A stretch of 64,000 nt of DNA. Source: Xestospongia muta. Taxonomy: Eukaryota; Porifera; Demospongiae; Haplosclerida; Petrosiidae. The DNA lies in assembly GCA_963693285.1 (NCBI GenBank), contig OY848917.1, positions 26,165,745 through 26,229,744 of the forward strand, in the 5' to 3' direction. Positions 12,900 to 26,705 of this stretch are shown in pieces; the first letter of the stretch is position 1, and each line of letters opens with the position of its first letter. The notes below the pieces were generated by a model, which saw only the letters and a list, made by a program, of their open reading frames with translations, was not told the DNA's origin and did not search any database. The translations under genes were made by a program, and so were the position numbers.

Positions 12900-13260
12900 T
12901 CATCTACTTATCTACTTTAGTAGTGAGGGTTTTATAATCTACACTATAGTCCTTTCATTTACCTATTAATTATAGTTAATGAAAGCAAAAAATTCAGATT
13001 TTTTCATCATTTTTTTATCTTGATATCTTTATTACACCTTAAGATGTTTTATAACTTTATTATTAAATAATTTCACAACAACTAACTCTTGTTAAAAGTG
13101 TTAGCACATGTTAGTACACTCTATCAATCTCTCTACGTGTATGCTAGATATAAGTCCCTGTAAAGAGATCCTTATCTATTTATTATTGCTTCCATGAACT
13201 CACAAATATGGAGCACGGATTCATGCATTATGGATTAAAGCATGTGTGGTGTAAAACTAC
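10873..13260. other. Non-coding AT-rich region 5' of gene 1
   Basis: No exon that I can support. It should contain the missing signal-peptide exon and promoter of gene 1, but none is evident. It holds AT microsatellites (11377-11422, bordered by inverted ATACTGAT/ATCAGTAT; 12863-12896), a stretch rich in TTTTAG motifs (about 11680-12110), and one copy of the dispersed GTGAGGGTT...ATAATCTACACTATAG repeat at about 12905-13010. Confidence 0.4.
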
Positions 13261-13269
13261 GCCTACAAA

Positions 13270-13625
13270 ATATGGCTGAGCAAGAAAGCAGCAGTAGTCA
13301 CAGTGACAGTCAATATGTTAGCACCATACTAGCCACTACCAGTATTGGTACCTAGAGTGCCGAAGTTGGCAGTGATTCAGATAATATCACTTCCAATTGC
13401 TTCCCATCCAAGGACGTAAGACTGCTGCTGTTACTGGATCAGGAAAATTCAAGTCAGGTTGGAAGTTACTGCCACATATCATTCGTAATAGGAAAGGAGT
13501 CAAGTATGCTAAGTGTCAGCTATGCCACAGTGACTTTTCAGTTTCTCATGGTGGCTTAGTTGCCATTTTAACAAGACATCTCATTGCTGTAAAAATACAA
13601 ACGTTCAAGAACCTTTACTTGTGAA
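13270..13625 (+). mobile_element. BED-type zinc-finger relic of a hAT-like transposon
   Basis: The frame from 13397 reads KFKSGWKLLPHIIRNRKG then KYAKCQLCHSDFSVSHGG and ends in a His-containing RHLIA. This matches the short BED-like finger (CxLC-x-SDFSxSHGG) that begins many hAT-derived transposon proteins. The frame before 13397 has a stop (about 13351), and the usual second zinc His region is disturbed after 13590. No transposase core is recognisable in the following kilobase. It is a decayed N-terminal fragment; the exact transposon family is inferred. Confidence 0.5.
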
Positions 13626-14819
13626 AGCAAAAAATACACAAGACAAAGGAACCCTACCTAGTTATGCCGTAAACAAGTGATGATTTTTTAGCCAGATGTC
13701 ATGGCATTTTATTTTATTTTTTGTTATGTTTTTAATGCAATTTGTAAATTATGTTTTTTGTTTAAAATACTGATTCAGGTCATCAAAATACTTATATCTT
13801 AAGTAATTTATATTGATAACTGTGTCAGTTGGATTGGAGGCACTGATCTATTATATAATATTTAAAGTAGATTGTTTGATAGGCTTATTATACCTTAAAA
13901 TGCTTTTTATATAATAGGTAATATTAATTTTGAAACAACTAAAATAAAATGAACTAAAATGCTTAACCTCGCTGCAGTGGGCAGTGAGATCTATACTGCA
14001 GAGCACAGAGTGCATGTACATTTAACATTCCACAAGATTAAAGGTATGGTAAATTATTAAGCTTTACTCTTACAATAGTCAAGTTACTGGCCAATTTGCA
14101 AACTAATTATACTACAGGGCACCACCAAGCAAATTTCCTTAGCCTTCTCAGGTGACGCATACCAGAGAAGAGATATATTTCACGAGATGCACAAGATGAC
14201 TATTGATGACTCAGCATTTCTCTACAATCAAAGGGAAAAAAGCTTTGCCGTTTAGTGCGTCTACTGGGTACTTTGCACTCTAATTGACAAAAGGTCCAAC
14301 ACTTTTCAACTTCTTAGTAAAAGTTAGTGATTCTCCAATGACGGCCATGGTGCTAGTATTTTTAGTCTGCTCTCAATGTATCAACAAATATAACTGCCAA
14401 AAAGTTAGTAAAACTGCAATAACTTTCTTAAGAAGTATTTCGCAAACATTCTCACTTTTAAAAGTTGGAAAATGTCATAAGCTGTATGCAAGAGGTTTTT
14501 ATTGAATTATTGAGTCTTCACTGAAAGCTGTGCTTTTTTGAAGGTTTTTCAGACATATAAAGCTTTTTGTTCGTTTGACGCTCCTTTTAGCAGTATTTTC
14601 AAAAAGTACAGATGTTTTGCTACTGTCCACTATAGTTTGGTGGCTACCAGTGTCGTGTTTGCCGAGTTAAAGCAGTTCAAAGCCATTTGTGCAGTAACAG
14701 ACACACACGCGCCTGCACTGAAAGACTACATCACCCTCACTATGCGCCCACACACATCAAGGTTAATTATTGTTTTAATTTCCAGTTAAGATCCGTATCT
14801 ATCGATTATAGATTGTTCA

Positions 14820-16661
14820 GTACTATACTTTGAAATTCACTAATGGCTTCTATAAATAAAGGAAGTGCTGTCTGATAACAATAAGTATAGATAAGTGACA
14901 ATTAATCCAAAAAGGTACTTATCACTAAAGTTGTTTAAATTAAAGTCGTTACACTTGATAAAAGAGGACTTTCAGTACTCAAGCTAAATTTGCTATAGTT
15001 TGTGGTTATAACTTGTATTTTAAAAATGACATATTCCCTTTTTGCATATATGTTACAATAGACTGGTTATAATTGATTTATAGTTAATTGTCTTAGAAAT
15101 GCATGTTTTTCCAAACAATATACACTGTTTTGATTATTACTTACTGTGGAACTTCACAGTTTATATACTTAAAAATATACAATTTCTTTAAAAGGACATA
15201 TTTGTATGTACTGTAAATCCTATTGTAACAGATGTTACACACCTAAAATGACACAGCAAGCTTCCATAGTGAGTCATAACACACAGGCCGACCATCGATA
15301 AAAGTATTTTGTGATCATAATGAACTAGACTTCAAGCAAAATGTACATCATTTTGGAAATAAAGTCTGTACATGACTATCAATTAATGTATTTTAGAGAT
15401 AAGAGGATAGGGATGCTTAAAATATCATAATATATAATATAAAAATATGGACTGCAAACTAATATTTCTTGGTTACATCAGTGGCAAAGGGTCTACAATC
15501 TTCTTTTTTTTGGTATAGGAATTGTTCATCATAATTCTTTATAGCAAGAATGTCTAGAGTCATTTCATTGGAGTTCCTACTACTTTTTTAAGTTTACTAT
15601 ACCCTCAGTGTTTTTTTACAAATAGTATTATTATATAGGACTTGTAAACATACTCCATAATTCTCTTCATCTCATAAATATAAGGTCATGTAAAGATCCT
15701 TATCTATTGATTATATATCACTCAACTTAGATTGTTTCTCACTATACTGTTCTGGTGTAGTGCTGTCTAATAACAATAAATATAGTGATAGCTTTACACT
15801 GTTACTCATAATAATGTCAAGTCTGATAAAAATTCTTTGTATAACTAATGAAATGATAAATGGTATATAAACAGCTCTGATAATTAAGTACAGGACTGTT
15901 GAGTATCGATCAGCATATTTCAAATGAAGGAAACCAGTATAATATTATAATGATGTGTAACATACAAAGTATAAAAATTATGACTTTACTGAAGTATTTG
16001 ATAAGTGACAATTAATCCAAAAATGTACTTATCACTAACGTTATTTAAATTAAAGTTGTTACACTTCATAAAAGAGGACTTTCAGTTCTCAAGCTAAACT
16101 TCCTAGAGTTTCACAAAGCACATACAATCACCTTGTTTTGTGGTTTTAACCTTTTTTAAAAATGACACGTTCTCTTTTCACAAATATGGTATATCACTGT
16201 TATAATTGCTTCATAGTTAATTGTCTTGCAAATGCATGCTTTCCCAAAACAATATACACTGTTTTGATTATTACTTACTATATATATATATATATAGACC
16301 TTCACAGTTTATATACTTAAAAAAATATATTTTAAGAGACATGTGTGTAGCATGTGCAATAAATTCTATTGTAACACATCTGCAATAACACAACAAGATT
16401 ATGTAATGACTGTCAAAACACATAGGCCCACCATCCACAAAATTACTTTGTGTTTATAATGAGCTAGACATTAAGCAAATGTACATCGTTTTGGAAATAG
16501 AATCTGCACATGACTATCAATTAATGTATGTACTAAAGAACCTTATTTATTGACTATACATCACTTAAACTAGATGGTTTGTCACTATACCGTTTTCATA
16601 ACTACAATTATTATAGATTTGACACTTCACTAATGACTTCTAAGAAGTAAATAAGTAGTGC
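14820..16661 (+). repeat. Dispersed repeat family, left block
   Basis: Copies of a unit over 1 kb long, seen in all the intergenic arrays. The best anchor is CACTGTTTTGATTATTACTT followed by an A/G-rich GGAACTTCACAGTTTATATA; it occurs here near 15126 and 16258. A second anchor, GATAAGTGACAATTAATCCA, occurs near 14890 and 16000. All copies have the same orientation. No protein is encoded. The block is split by the LTR element at 16662-19030 and resumes after it. Confidence 0.65.
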
Positions 16662-16797
16662 TGTAGGATAGTAATTAACATTAATTAACATGAATCTACA
16701 TTTAATAATCAATAAAAACAAGAGCACACGTTTTCTTTTTGAATTGATTGTTTTTGTAAATTATTGTTTGTGAAGTTTGATATATGTCCTAATACCA
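16662..16797 (+). repeat. 5' LTR of the 16.7 kb element
   Basis: Aligns over its length with 18897-19030. Shared stretches include ATAGTAATTAACATTAATTA and CATTTAATAATCAATAAAAA. The right border is set by similarity and is uncertain by a few bases. Confidence 0.75.
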
Positions 16798-18896
16798 ATG
16801 TATGGGATAATAACAAAATGGCAAACAAAATTCTGACAATTCTCGAAGGAAAAGTTCTCCTAGCCTACCTGGAGATGGAGGACGAAGATAAAAACATTAC
16901 TCTACATTGGTGAGAGCATTGAGGGCGGACAAAAAAATGCATTTTCAGGTAACTAGAGAAGTTCGAATGCCACAGGCTTTTGTCGGGAGAGTTCCCACGT
17001 GTTTTTTTGTATAACCTTAAGGGACTACTTGAAATAGCCATGCCAGAGTTAACTGGGGAGGTGAAGGAACAAATATTACTTTGCCACTTCATCGTTGGTC
17101 TCCCAACGGAAATTCCCAAACTAATGCGATCTTTGCCAGCTGATATCACGACTACCAAAGATGCTTTAGCAAAAGCACGTTTGCTCATGATGAACAATGA
17201 ACAGTTACCTGAGGAAACAGCACATCTTACCACTCTATCAGTTACTGGCAGTACTCCTGATTTACGGTAAATAGAAAAAATGATACTTGATAGTGGTGCC
17301 AGACTTGATTCATTAGCAAATGACAGCCATTAGTATTGCAGTAGTCGGATATCAGATTAAACAGAAAAAGTCAACCAATATCCATTCTCAGCAATGCTAC
17401 AGGTGTTGACGATTTGGGCACATTGCAAGGAATTGCTGTACTACCCTTCAATTATATAACTGTGGCAAATATGGCCACACAAATACTCAGTGCTGGGGAA
17501 TTGCCAGTCGGTCATCTCTACAGGCAAAGGGAGGTGACCAGAAGTAATACACTTGGCCTTGACATTGGATATGCCTGTAAATAGCAAACGACTCTCAAAA
17601 ATATAGGAAAAATACGGGATATCCACTGTGCTATTTATTAGACAGTGGTTCTTCTGTGTTGTTGATTAGTCAACACTTGCTTGAACAAGCCAGCTTGAGT
17701 TATAACTCAATAGCATCCTCTATAAAGATTATCACAGCTTCCTGCAATGAGATGGAATTACCATTACACTACCACTGTACCTCTTCATATTGGTACATTG
17801 TCTGTGACACACGAGATGTATGTTGCCCCTCAACTGGTTGCACCTGTCATTTTGGGTACTGATTTCTTGGCCAAATTCAATGTCTGTTTAGACTACAAGA
17901 CAAAATATGTTATTGTCAATGGTACAACTGTAGCTCCAGATGTGTGTTACGAGGAGAAAAGAACATGGTCAAAGAAAAGCTATAGGAAAACTCCTACAAC
18001 ACAGCTGATATTTTATCAGGAGATGAAGATGACACTGAAAATTGCGCCATTCCACGTTTCACTCATCCAGTTAAATCTACACTAGCTGCCTCTTCTGGTG
18101 CATACGTGGATATAATTAGAGAATATAAATCCCTGTTTTGCTCTGTTCCAGGGAAGACCAATGCAATATACCATCATATTTCAATGGCTAACTCTAAACC
18201 AATAAGTGTCCCTCCAAGAAGATTATCAGAAAGAAGAGGTTCAACAACAAATTGCTAAAATCTTGCAACAAAGCATTATACAAGAAAGTAGTAGCCCTTG
18301 GCTGGCACCCTGTGTATTTGTGCCAAAGCAAAATGGTGAAATAAGAATTTGTATTGACTGAAGACCAAGCAAAAACAGCGTTTTCACCAGGTCCAGGTAT
18401 GGCGTTATTTGAATTTCTTTGTTTACCTTTTGGCTTTGCAGGGTCACCTGAAACATTTCAACAGTTAATGGACCGTGGGTTTGGGGGTAACCCTTTGCAA
18501 TTGTTTACGTACATAATATTTTGGTATATTTTAGTGATGAAAGAAGCCACAAACAACACCTCAGTTCACCACACTTTAAATCTGCTTAACTTCTCAACCT
18601 ATTTTAAAATGTTCTGACTTCTCTTTACCACTGACGCTAGTGACTCAATGTTGGGAGCTGTATTACAATAAGGACCTAATGTTATCGCTTATGCTATATA
18701 GTCAGTCACTGAAGCCAGCTGAAAAAATTACAGCGTTATCGAAAAAGAGTGTTTAGCTCTGGTTTATGCAATCAAGTACTTTAAACACTACCTCTTAGGG
18801 CATTTCACTGTGTATACATACACGCAGAGTTTCGGATAGATATGCTCCCTATGTCACATTGTCACTTGAGACAAGCTCTTGAAGAGAAGGAAGCTG

Positions 18897-19030
18897 TGTA
18901 CGATAGTAATTAACATTAATTAACATTAATCAACATTTAATAATCAATAAAAACGAGAGGACATGTTTTCGTTTGAATTGATTGTTTTCGTAAATTGTTG
19001 TTTGTGAAATGTTGTATAATTTGTATTACA
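18897..19030 (+). repeat. 3' LTR of the 16.7 kb element
   Basis: 134 bases running from TGTACGATAG to TTGTATTACA. It is followed by GTGCTATCTAATAA, where the host repeat resumes. Other host repeat copies read AGTGCT(A/G)TCTAATAA without interruption, which confirms the insertion point. Confidence 0.75.
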
Positions 19031-20013
19031 GTGCTATCTAATAATAAATATAGTGATACCTTTTACATTGTTACACACAAAACAATGCAGCAGAATCTGT
19101 TAAAATTCCTTTGTCAACTAATAAGATGGTAAACAGAATCTTATAACAATTAACCACAGGACTGTCAAGTATCAATCAGTATATATATGTATCACTCCAT
19201 TCAATTATTAGACATATGTGACAATAAATGCAAAAGATACAAATCACTAAAAGTATTCGAATTAAGGTTTTTTTTCTATACTACTCTTTTTTACAACTCA
19301 CTGTTCTGAAGTTAAACTAATAGCATAACAAATTACATACGAAGTAATCATCTTTTTTCTTTGTTTTGTGGCTTTAGGTTCATACTGAAAAGCTTCCTTT
19401 TTTGCAATTATTATGCATCATTATTATAGTTGACTGAATATAACTGATTTATAGTCACTTGTCCTGCAATGTATGTTTCTCCTGAAACAATATACAATGT
19501 TCTGATTATTACTTACTATGGAACTTCACAGTTTATATACTTAAACATACAAGTTCTTAAAAAGGACATGTTTGTAGTATGTACTATAAATTCTATTGTA
19601 ACAGATTTTATAATATTATACCAAAAATAACACAGATTAGATTAGATTATATCATAACACAAATGGCTAGTATCTATAAGCTACTTCATGTTTATAATAA
19701 GCTATATAGACACTTTATAATAAATTCAGTCCATGACTCTTAATTGTCTATTGATTATATATCATGCACTTAAAGAGTCCCTATACTGTTTTCATAGCTA
19801 TAATTATTATAGATTTGACACTTCACTAATGACTTCTAAGGAAAGAATAGGTAGTGCTATCTAATAATAATAAATATAGTGATAACCTTTACATTATTAC
19901 ATACAGAACAATGCAGAATCTGTTAAAATTCCTTTGTCTAACTAATAAGATGGTAAACAGAATCTAAATAGCTCTAACAATTAACCATGCACATGACTGT
20001 CAAGTATCAATCA

Positions 20014-20084
<71 letters not shown>

Positions 20085-20450
20085 TGTATGCTTTCCTACC
20101 AACAATATATACCGTTTTCATTATTACTTACTATAGAACTCACAGTTTATATACTTGAACATACAATTTCTTAAAAAGGACATGTGTGTAGCATGCACTA
20201 TAAAGTCTATTGAAAAAGATCTTGCATAGCTACAATGAGACTGTAAGATTAAAAATGACAGTCATAACATGCAAGTCAATCATCCCATAACAATTAATTT
20301 GCTCAAAAAATAAAGGTAGACATTAACAGAACTACTATTATTTTATAATAAACTTAGTACATGTCTCTCAATTATTATATTTAGCATTGTCATGTTAATA
20401 GCATTATAATAGATTTTAATATAAGAATATGAATTGGTCAATATACTTTT
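19031..20450 (+). repeat. Dispersed repeat family after the LTR element
   Basis: Continues the host repeat. Anchors CACTTCACTAATGACTTCTA (near 19825) and GTTTATATACTTAAACATAC are present; TGATTATTACTTACTA occurs near 19500 and a variant near 20110. It includes an AT microsatellite (20015-20057) running directly into an ATGT tetranucleotide repeat (to about 20090). Confidence 0.6.
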
Positions 20451-20876
20451 ACATTTTGTATCAAAACCTCTTTAAACACATCTATATAATGAAACTATAA
20501 CCACATGGAAATTAGCTTAAATTTTGCATGTAGAAAATACATTAAAATGTCATATAAATTCAATGACTGGTACAAATGGAGAACAGTAAAACCTTTTGTC
20601 CTTTCTTGAGGCCAACACTCAAAATGGCTAAACTTAGTTGAAATGCTGTTATGTCTCAAAGTGTTTATTTTCATTTCAGCTGTTGTTTGGATAGGTCATT
20701 AAATAAGAACTTTAAAAAATAATTTGCGTATGAAAAGATAGAAAAATAGTCATAAATCTTTGTAAATAAGAATTCATAAAGTCCTAAACTTAAAATTGGC
20801 TGGCACACACACTGTGTTTGCTGAAAGGTCTTATTGAACATGCAATATTTTTAGATACTTCATTATTGTGCAATGT

Positions 20877-22672
20877 TTAGATAAACTTACTGTTAAGGTG
20901 TAAAAGACAGTTAGTTGTTGTATTTTGTAAACTATAGGGCAAATAACGATAGTCTAGTACATTTTTCAAACAATCTTTTGTCAGTTTTTCCTTAATCTGA
21001 GATGGAGTCAGTAGTGGTTGTTCCTGTAAGTATAATGCTATTGCACCACTAACTAAAGGGGTAGCCATTGATGTTCCTGATAGAGTCTTTTTACATGCAC
21101 ATTCATTACAGCTATGATCAGCTGCTGTCACACTAGAGCCTGGAGCAACTATATCAACACAAGGACCACCATTTGTGGAGTAGTACGCATCATCTCCTAG
21201 AGCAGAGCCAGCAACAGTAATAACTTCTGGTGTACTACCAGGACTATAATCACAGGCATCATCTCTATCATTGCCAGCAGCTGCAACAATTGGTATTCCA
21301 TTATTAATTATATTGCTTGACACATTGTTGACTAAATCATTTTGTCCACCGCCTAACGACATTGAGATGATAGCTGGACGGCGAGGATTTTTATTGGTGA
21401 TGTTTGTTGCAGCAAAATTTAATCCATCTATAATAACACTCCAAGGTGCTGAACCCCAACAATCTAATACACGAACACTGTAACAGTTAGCTTTTTTGGC
21501 AACACCATAAAGTTTACCACAAGCAAGACTTGCTACATGAGTTCCATGTCCATCACAATCTCTACCTCTTAGATTTGTTTCATAGTAGTTGTCAATTGGG
21601 TCATATCCAGCATATATGGCTCTATTACCATCAAACTCATAGTGATCATAATTAATACCTATTTATATAAAATTAAATATAATTGCACATGTTCAAAATT
21701 TCTTCTTTACCTGTATCTAAGATGTAGATGTCAACACCTTCTCCATCACATCCAGGTTCAAATATACCATCTAATACTGGACTGACTTGGTCAATACGAT
21801 CCAATGCCCATGAAAGTGAAGCTTTAGCAAAAGTCTCTTCTACAATGAACTCCACATTGGCTAGATCTTTTATCTGAATAATAGTTATATAATAGTATTT
21901 TTAATGTACATATCTTACAATAAGACTCATATTCTATGCATTTGAATTGGACTAACATAACTTGAAAGCATAGGTAGATTGTTGGTTCTTTTACAAATAA
22001 TGGCAAAGTGTTAGGTTCATACAGACCTTATAACTGTCTTTTTTGGGGGTTCTGTCATTGTTGATGGATCCATAATCATTATAAACTTGCTAAACCTCAA
22101 AGGTTCTAGTTAAGATATTATATTATTGCTTGGCATGCATATTTTGATTTAGTGATAGCGATAGAATGTGTGAATCTCATGAAAATATATATTAATATTA
22201 TTGTCTTTAATCATGTTTATGTTTTACATAATCCATTTAACTTGAGTAATGTAAATAATGTCACACTCTAACAAACAGCCATTGTAATATCTCTACAAAT
22301 TCCTTGTTGCCAGGTATTTAGAATACAAATATACTTTGATACCATAGAATAACACACAGTCACATACACAAATTATATAAATGTGTGTATATTAAGGCTA
22401 ACCTTATGTGCTTCATCTACAGACAGTTTACCAACAATCACTTTAGCAAATTGACCTTCTATTTTGTGGATTTCAGAACTCAAGGACTGACTTTGAACTT
22501 TTTCAGCAATAGCTTCAAATCTCTCATGACTAGTATCACGTGTCAGTACAACCATATACTGACCTGTTGTCTCTATTCCAGGAGCAGCACGAATAACTTG
22601 ACGTGCCTGCACCGCAGCTACAAGTAGAAGAACTAATATCAAAACTTGAGTATTTCTAGTAAGAAATTCCAT
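20877..22672 (-). CDS. Proteinase-K-like subtilase A (S8, with I9 propeptide)
   Basis: Three exons on the minus strand: 22403-22672, 21711-21873 and 20877-21658. Together they encode 404 residues without a break. Residues 1-23 are a signal peptide (LILVLLLVAAVQA). Residues about 35-90 are an I9 inhibitor propeptide (GQYMVVLTRDTSHERF). The mature enzyme starts near SLSWALDRIDQ. Catalytic residues visible are Asp143 (YILDTG), His182 (CDGHGTHVA), oxyanion Asn274 (AAAGND) and Ser341 (SGTSMATPLVSG). The SLGGG substrate-binding strand is intact. Intron 1 is phase 0; intron 2 is phase 1 and splits the Gly of DTG. The expected product is a secreted serine endopeptidase. After the last codons the sequence AACAGTAAGTTT resembles a splice donor overlapping the end of the frame. 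The copy is one of only two open subtilases here. Confidence 0.9.
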
Positions 22673-22798
22673 ATTTAGTATGACAATAGACTGTGTTAGT
22701 TGGACTAATTGCTTGTTTTATATGATGACGTTGAACCACACCTTCATTACAAAACAATGATGTATAAACATTTATAATGTTTAATAAATTACAAGGAC

Positions 22799-22885
22799 AC
22801 GTGAGATATACTCTGTTTACGTTGAGAATGACCACAAAGTCGGTGTTATAACTCTGACTAGGAATAAGATGATGAGAAATGGTTT
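22799..22885 (-). promoter_or_regulatory. Conserved upstream block of subtilase A
   Basis: About 130-210 bases 5' of the ATG lies a block containing GAGATATACTCTGTT and GAATGACCACAAAGT. It is conserved upstream of all five subtilase copies (also 29751-29835, 33126-33214, 48085-48168 and 60188-60272). Its preservation next to dead copies may simply reflect recent duplication. A promoter or 5' UTR role is inferred from position only. Confidence 0.3.
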
Positions 22886-22899
22886 AAAACATTCAAAAG

Positions 22900-24130
22900 G
22901 CCTTCCAAATCCACAAATGTAGTTAAAAAACTGGAGCAATAACAATTGATGAAAGTGGCAAATCAGAAATCCAATATGAAATGAATGCCTGTGTATGACT
23001 TCACAAATAATTTACATGAATTAACACTCATGCAAACGTTGTCAGTACAAAAGTTCATTATAACTCCCATAAAAACTTTGCAACCATGAAACTATGCCTA
23101 AGTTAGGTGGTTGAGCATATGTCCCTTTATTCACTACAAAACTCTTATTTCTGTACTTTATAGTAAATGAATTATATAATAATTATTTTTTGGATCTTTA
23201 AGATTTAGCTTTACAGTTGATGGAGTATCTGAATATCCAATAATGATATAATAACAGTTATACAACTAGAAGTGACTTCACATATATCAGTAGTAATATT
23301 GTTCCTAAAGTAATTAATTGTTAATATACCTTAGATTCATGTTATAAAAACTTTGTGCACCCACATTCCCAGTCATGCAGTGTGTATGCTGATCTTGAGT
23401 ATGAGACTTTCTGTCACTTCATTCCTTAAAAATTAACTTTTATATTAATTTGTATTTTTGAACTAATTCTTTAAAGTATATTTGTTGATTTTACTTTATT
23501 CTTGAAAAATAAACTTATTTTCTTGTATGTAAGATTTTCAGAATATTATATGATAAAAATGGTTGAAATTGTGTCCATTTGTAAATGCTATAGTCTTAGA
23601 CTAAAGAAGTACTAGTCTGAGAATGAGCAATATCAATCAAGGTTGTTGCATGTTTATGCTTTTAGTTTATTGATATAGTTGAGCATATGTCCCTTTATCC
23701 ACTGCAAAACTCCATAAAGATTTCTATGCTTTTGTTGCTATGGTAACAATCAATCTTTTTTTCTGTAGGTATTAGAGTAAATACAACAACGAGGTCAAAT
23801 ACCAATGCACCAATTAACAGATTCATGTATTATTAAAGTCTATTATCATTCTGCTAGTAATAACAGTGAAAGTAAAGATCATTAATATATTAGTTTATAC
23901 CACTATATGATCTTAATACTGTTTTAGTAAATGAAATATATTATAATAATTATTTTATGGAACTTTAAGCGTTACAGTCTAAAACTATTCATTTTGTGCT
24001 GTTCTTTCAGCATGATCCAACTTCTCTAATATCAGGAGACAGCTATACACTCTAGTTGGGACTCAGGTAAAGATTAATGAGATATATAATAGTTAATATT
24101 AGCTAATAAATTCAGTAAATTATGACAATG
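22900..24130 (-). repeat. Duplicated block upstream of subtilase A
   Basis: This block is repeated at 33230-34500, upstream of subtilase C, in the same order, with long near-identical stretches (for example TTAACACTCATGCAAACGTT and TGTTGCATGTTTATGCTTTT). It contains partial copies of the small signal-peptide-like ORF at 33430-33579: one truncated (about 23085-23160) and one starting at ATG 23835 (MNLLIGALVFDLVVVFTLIP). Confidence 0.6.
23690..23835 (-). CDS. Small signal-peptide-like ORF, copy 1 (degenerate)
   Basis: From ATG at 23833-23835 the frame gives MNLLIGALVFDLVVVFTLIP, then KKIDCYHSNKSI, similar to the 33579 copy. The following Cys-containing segment is altered by an indel near 23720. 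The conserved CAACTATATCAA/CAACC tail lacks the donor found at 33.43 kb. No known family; probably a first exon or a decayed copy. Confidence 0.3.
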
Positions 24131-24389
24131 AAGGTTACTTTTTCAAATTGTGTTCACGAAGTGCTGTATTGATGGAGCACCTACATATTCAATTATAATA
24201 TAAAAACAGTTATACACCTAGAAGTGACTGCACGTATATCAGTTGTAATATTGTTTCTACAGTACTTATTTTGTATTATACCTTAGATTCATATTATAAA
24301 AACTTTGTCCACAATCTTAGTCATGCAGCATGAGTACTGATCTTAAGTATGAGACTTTCTGTCACTTTCTTTGGAGGTTTGTTACCTTG

Positions 24390-26637
24390 ATACCTCCTAA
24401 ATATAGACCCTTTGAAGATCTCCAATGACTAGTATGTATCACTTAAAATAGATTTTGTCACTATACTGTTTTGATTGTTATAGATACTACATATTTCACA
24501 CTTCACTAATGATTTCTAAAAAAGGGAAATAGTAAGTGCTATCTAATAACATTAAAATAATGACAGCTGTTACATACAGAACATGTAGCATCTGTTAAAA
24601 CACTTTGTCTAACTAATGAGATGCTAAATAATATCTTAAGTATCACTCAGTATGTACATTGTAAGTAATGAAACAAGTATGTTATTATGTATGGTATACA
24701 ATAAGGAATGTAGGCACTATTATAGTTCTACAATCTACACTATTTTACTTTTCATTGTTATTATAGATCTTGCTTTTCATAGTTATTTCAAAGCAAGTAA
24801 CTCTAAATATTTTTCTTTGAAGTTTTGCTACATTGATAACTCCTAGATATAGACCCTTTGAAGATCTCTAATAACTACTATATGTATCACTTAAAGTAGA
24901 TTTAGTCACTATACTGTTTTGATAGCTATAGATACTACATATATCACATTTCACTAATGACTTCTAAAAAAGGAAATAGTGAGTGCTGTCTACTAACATT
25001 AAAATAATGACAGCTGTTACACAGAGAACAATGTAGCATTGTTTAAACACCTTTGTCTAACTAATGAGATGTTAAACATAATCTTAATAGCCCTGATTAT
25101 AAATACAAGACTATAAAGTATCAATCAGTATATACATTGTAAGTAATGAAACCAGTTATGTTTTAAATGATTCATAGTTACTTGTCTTGCATTGTATACT
25201 TCCAGGAAAAACAATATACACTGTTTTGATTATTACTTATAATGGAACTTCACAGTTGATATATTTAAATATGTGACTTCTTAAGACATGTGTGTAGCAT
25301 GTGCTATAAAGTTTATTGTAACAGATCTCACACAGCTACAATTATACAGTAAGATTACATAATAATAGTCATAACACACACGCCCACCATTCTAATATTA
25401 TATTGTGTTTATAAAGACCTAGTTATTAAGCATAATGTACATTTTTTGAAAACAAAGTAAGTATGTGTCTCTCAATTTCTATATAATAGAGATAACAGTA
25501 TTGTGATGTTTACTATATCATATATATAATATATCAATATAGATTGCAAACTAACATCACTTGGCTACATCTGGAGTGAGGGTTCTACAATGTACATTAA
25601 TAGTGCTTTTCATTGGTATATCATTCTAGATATAAGCACATCTAAAGATCTTTATTTAACCACTATATCAGATTGTTTGTCAATATACTGTTTGATAGGT
25701 GGAGTTACTAATGTCTTCTAAGAAAAGGTCACTAATGTCACTAATGTCTTCTAAGAAAAGGCAAAAGGGAGTGTTGTCTAATTACATAAAAATTAGAGAC
25801 AACCTTTACACTTCTACAAACAGAACAATGCAGTATCTGTCAAAACTTCTATGTCTGACAAATGATATATTAAATATAATCTTAATAGCTCTGATAATTA
25901 TAACTACAGGATTATCAAGTATCAATCAGTATATACATTATAAATAGTCAAACGGAGCGATATTATGTATGATATGCAACTTACATACCAGGCATCATAA
26001 TTATGATTTCATTGAAGTATTAGATATGTATGACCATAATTGATAAAAGGTTCATATCACGGAAATTATTGCAATTGAGATAATGTTGCTTCTGAAAGGT
26101 TTTTAAAGGATAAAGAGGACTATTCCAAAAAATAATACTCAATGCAATTTCACAAATGCAATTTTCTCCTTTTGTAGTGTTTGGTTTGAAAATTTCAAAA
26201 AAAAAACATGAAATGTTCCTTTTTGGATTTTTTAATGCGATTATAGCATTATAATAAATATACTTGAAAGCTGTCAGAAAACATGATAAGTTCCCTATTT
26301 GCATTTATTGGATATCACTTTTAAAATAGACTGGTTATAACTGATTCATAGTCACTTGACTTGCGAATGCATGCTTCACCAAAACAATATACACTGTTTT
26401 GATTATTACTTACTATGGAACTTCACAGTTTTTATACTTAAGCATACGACTTCTCAAAAGACATGTGTTTAGCATGTGCTATAAATTCTATTGTCTATTG
26501 TAACAGATTTTAACACCTGCAGTGACACAAGTTTACATAATGACAATCATAATGCACAGGTTCAGCATCATAATCAGATATGTAAACACTTATATCAGCA
26601 TGAAAATTGCACCAATCAATTCAGCTTGCAAACACGC

Positions 26638-26705
<68 letters not shown>

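Larger units (their letters stand above)
16662..19030 (+). mobile_element. LTR retrotransposon (Ty3/gypsy type), degenerate
   Basis: Two direct repeats, 16662 to about 16797 and 18897-19030, start TGTA and end ..CA. They are flanked by GTGC on both sides (16658-16661 and 19031-19034), a 4-base target duplication. Between them are gag-like sequence (16980-17270: PELTGEVKEQILLCHFIVGL), two CCHC knuckles (17394-17502; YNCGKYGHTNTQC is the second, the first has an in-frame stop), a retropepsin (LLDSGSS near 17640; VILGTDFLAKF near 17850), RT pieces (LFEFLCLPFGFAGSPETFQQ near 18405; an active-site remnant near 18520) and an RNase H remnant near 18620-18800. Frames are broken many times and integrase is missing. 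Confidence 0.85.

Noticed and set aside
14284..14789. Plus-strand open frames of 73 and 83 codons
   Set aside because: No recognisable motif, no paralogue in the window, and placement within decayed transposon and repeat DNA.
16865..17233. 122-codon minus-strand open frame
   Set aside because: It is antisense to the gag region of the LTR element, whose sense frame has recognisable gag, zinc-knuckle and protease order.
21271..21483. Plus-strand open frame across subtilase A
   Set aside because: Shadow of exon 3, which carries the catalytic motifs on the minus strand.
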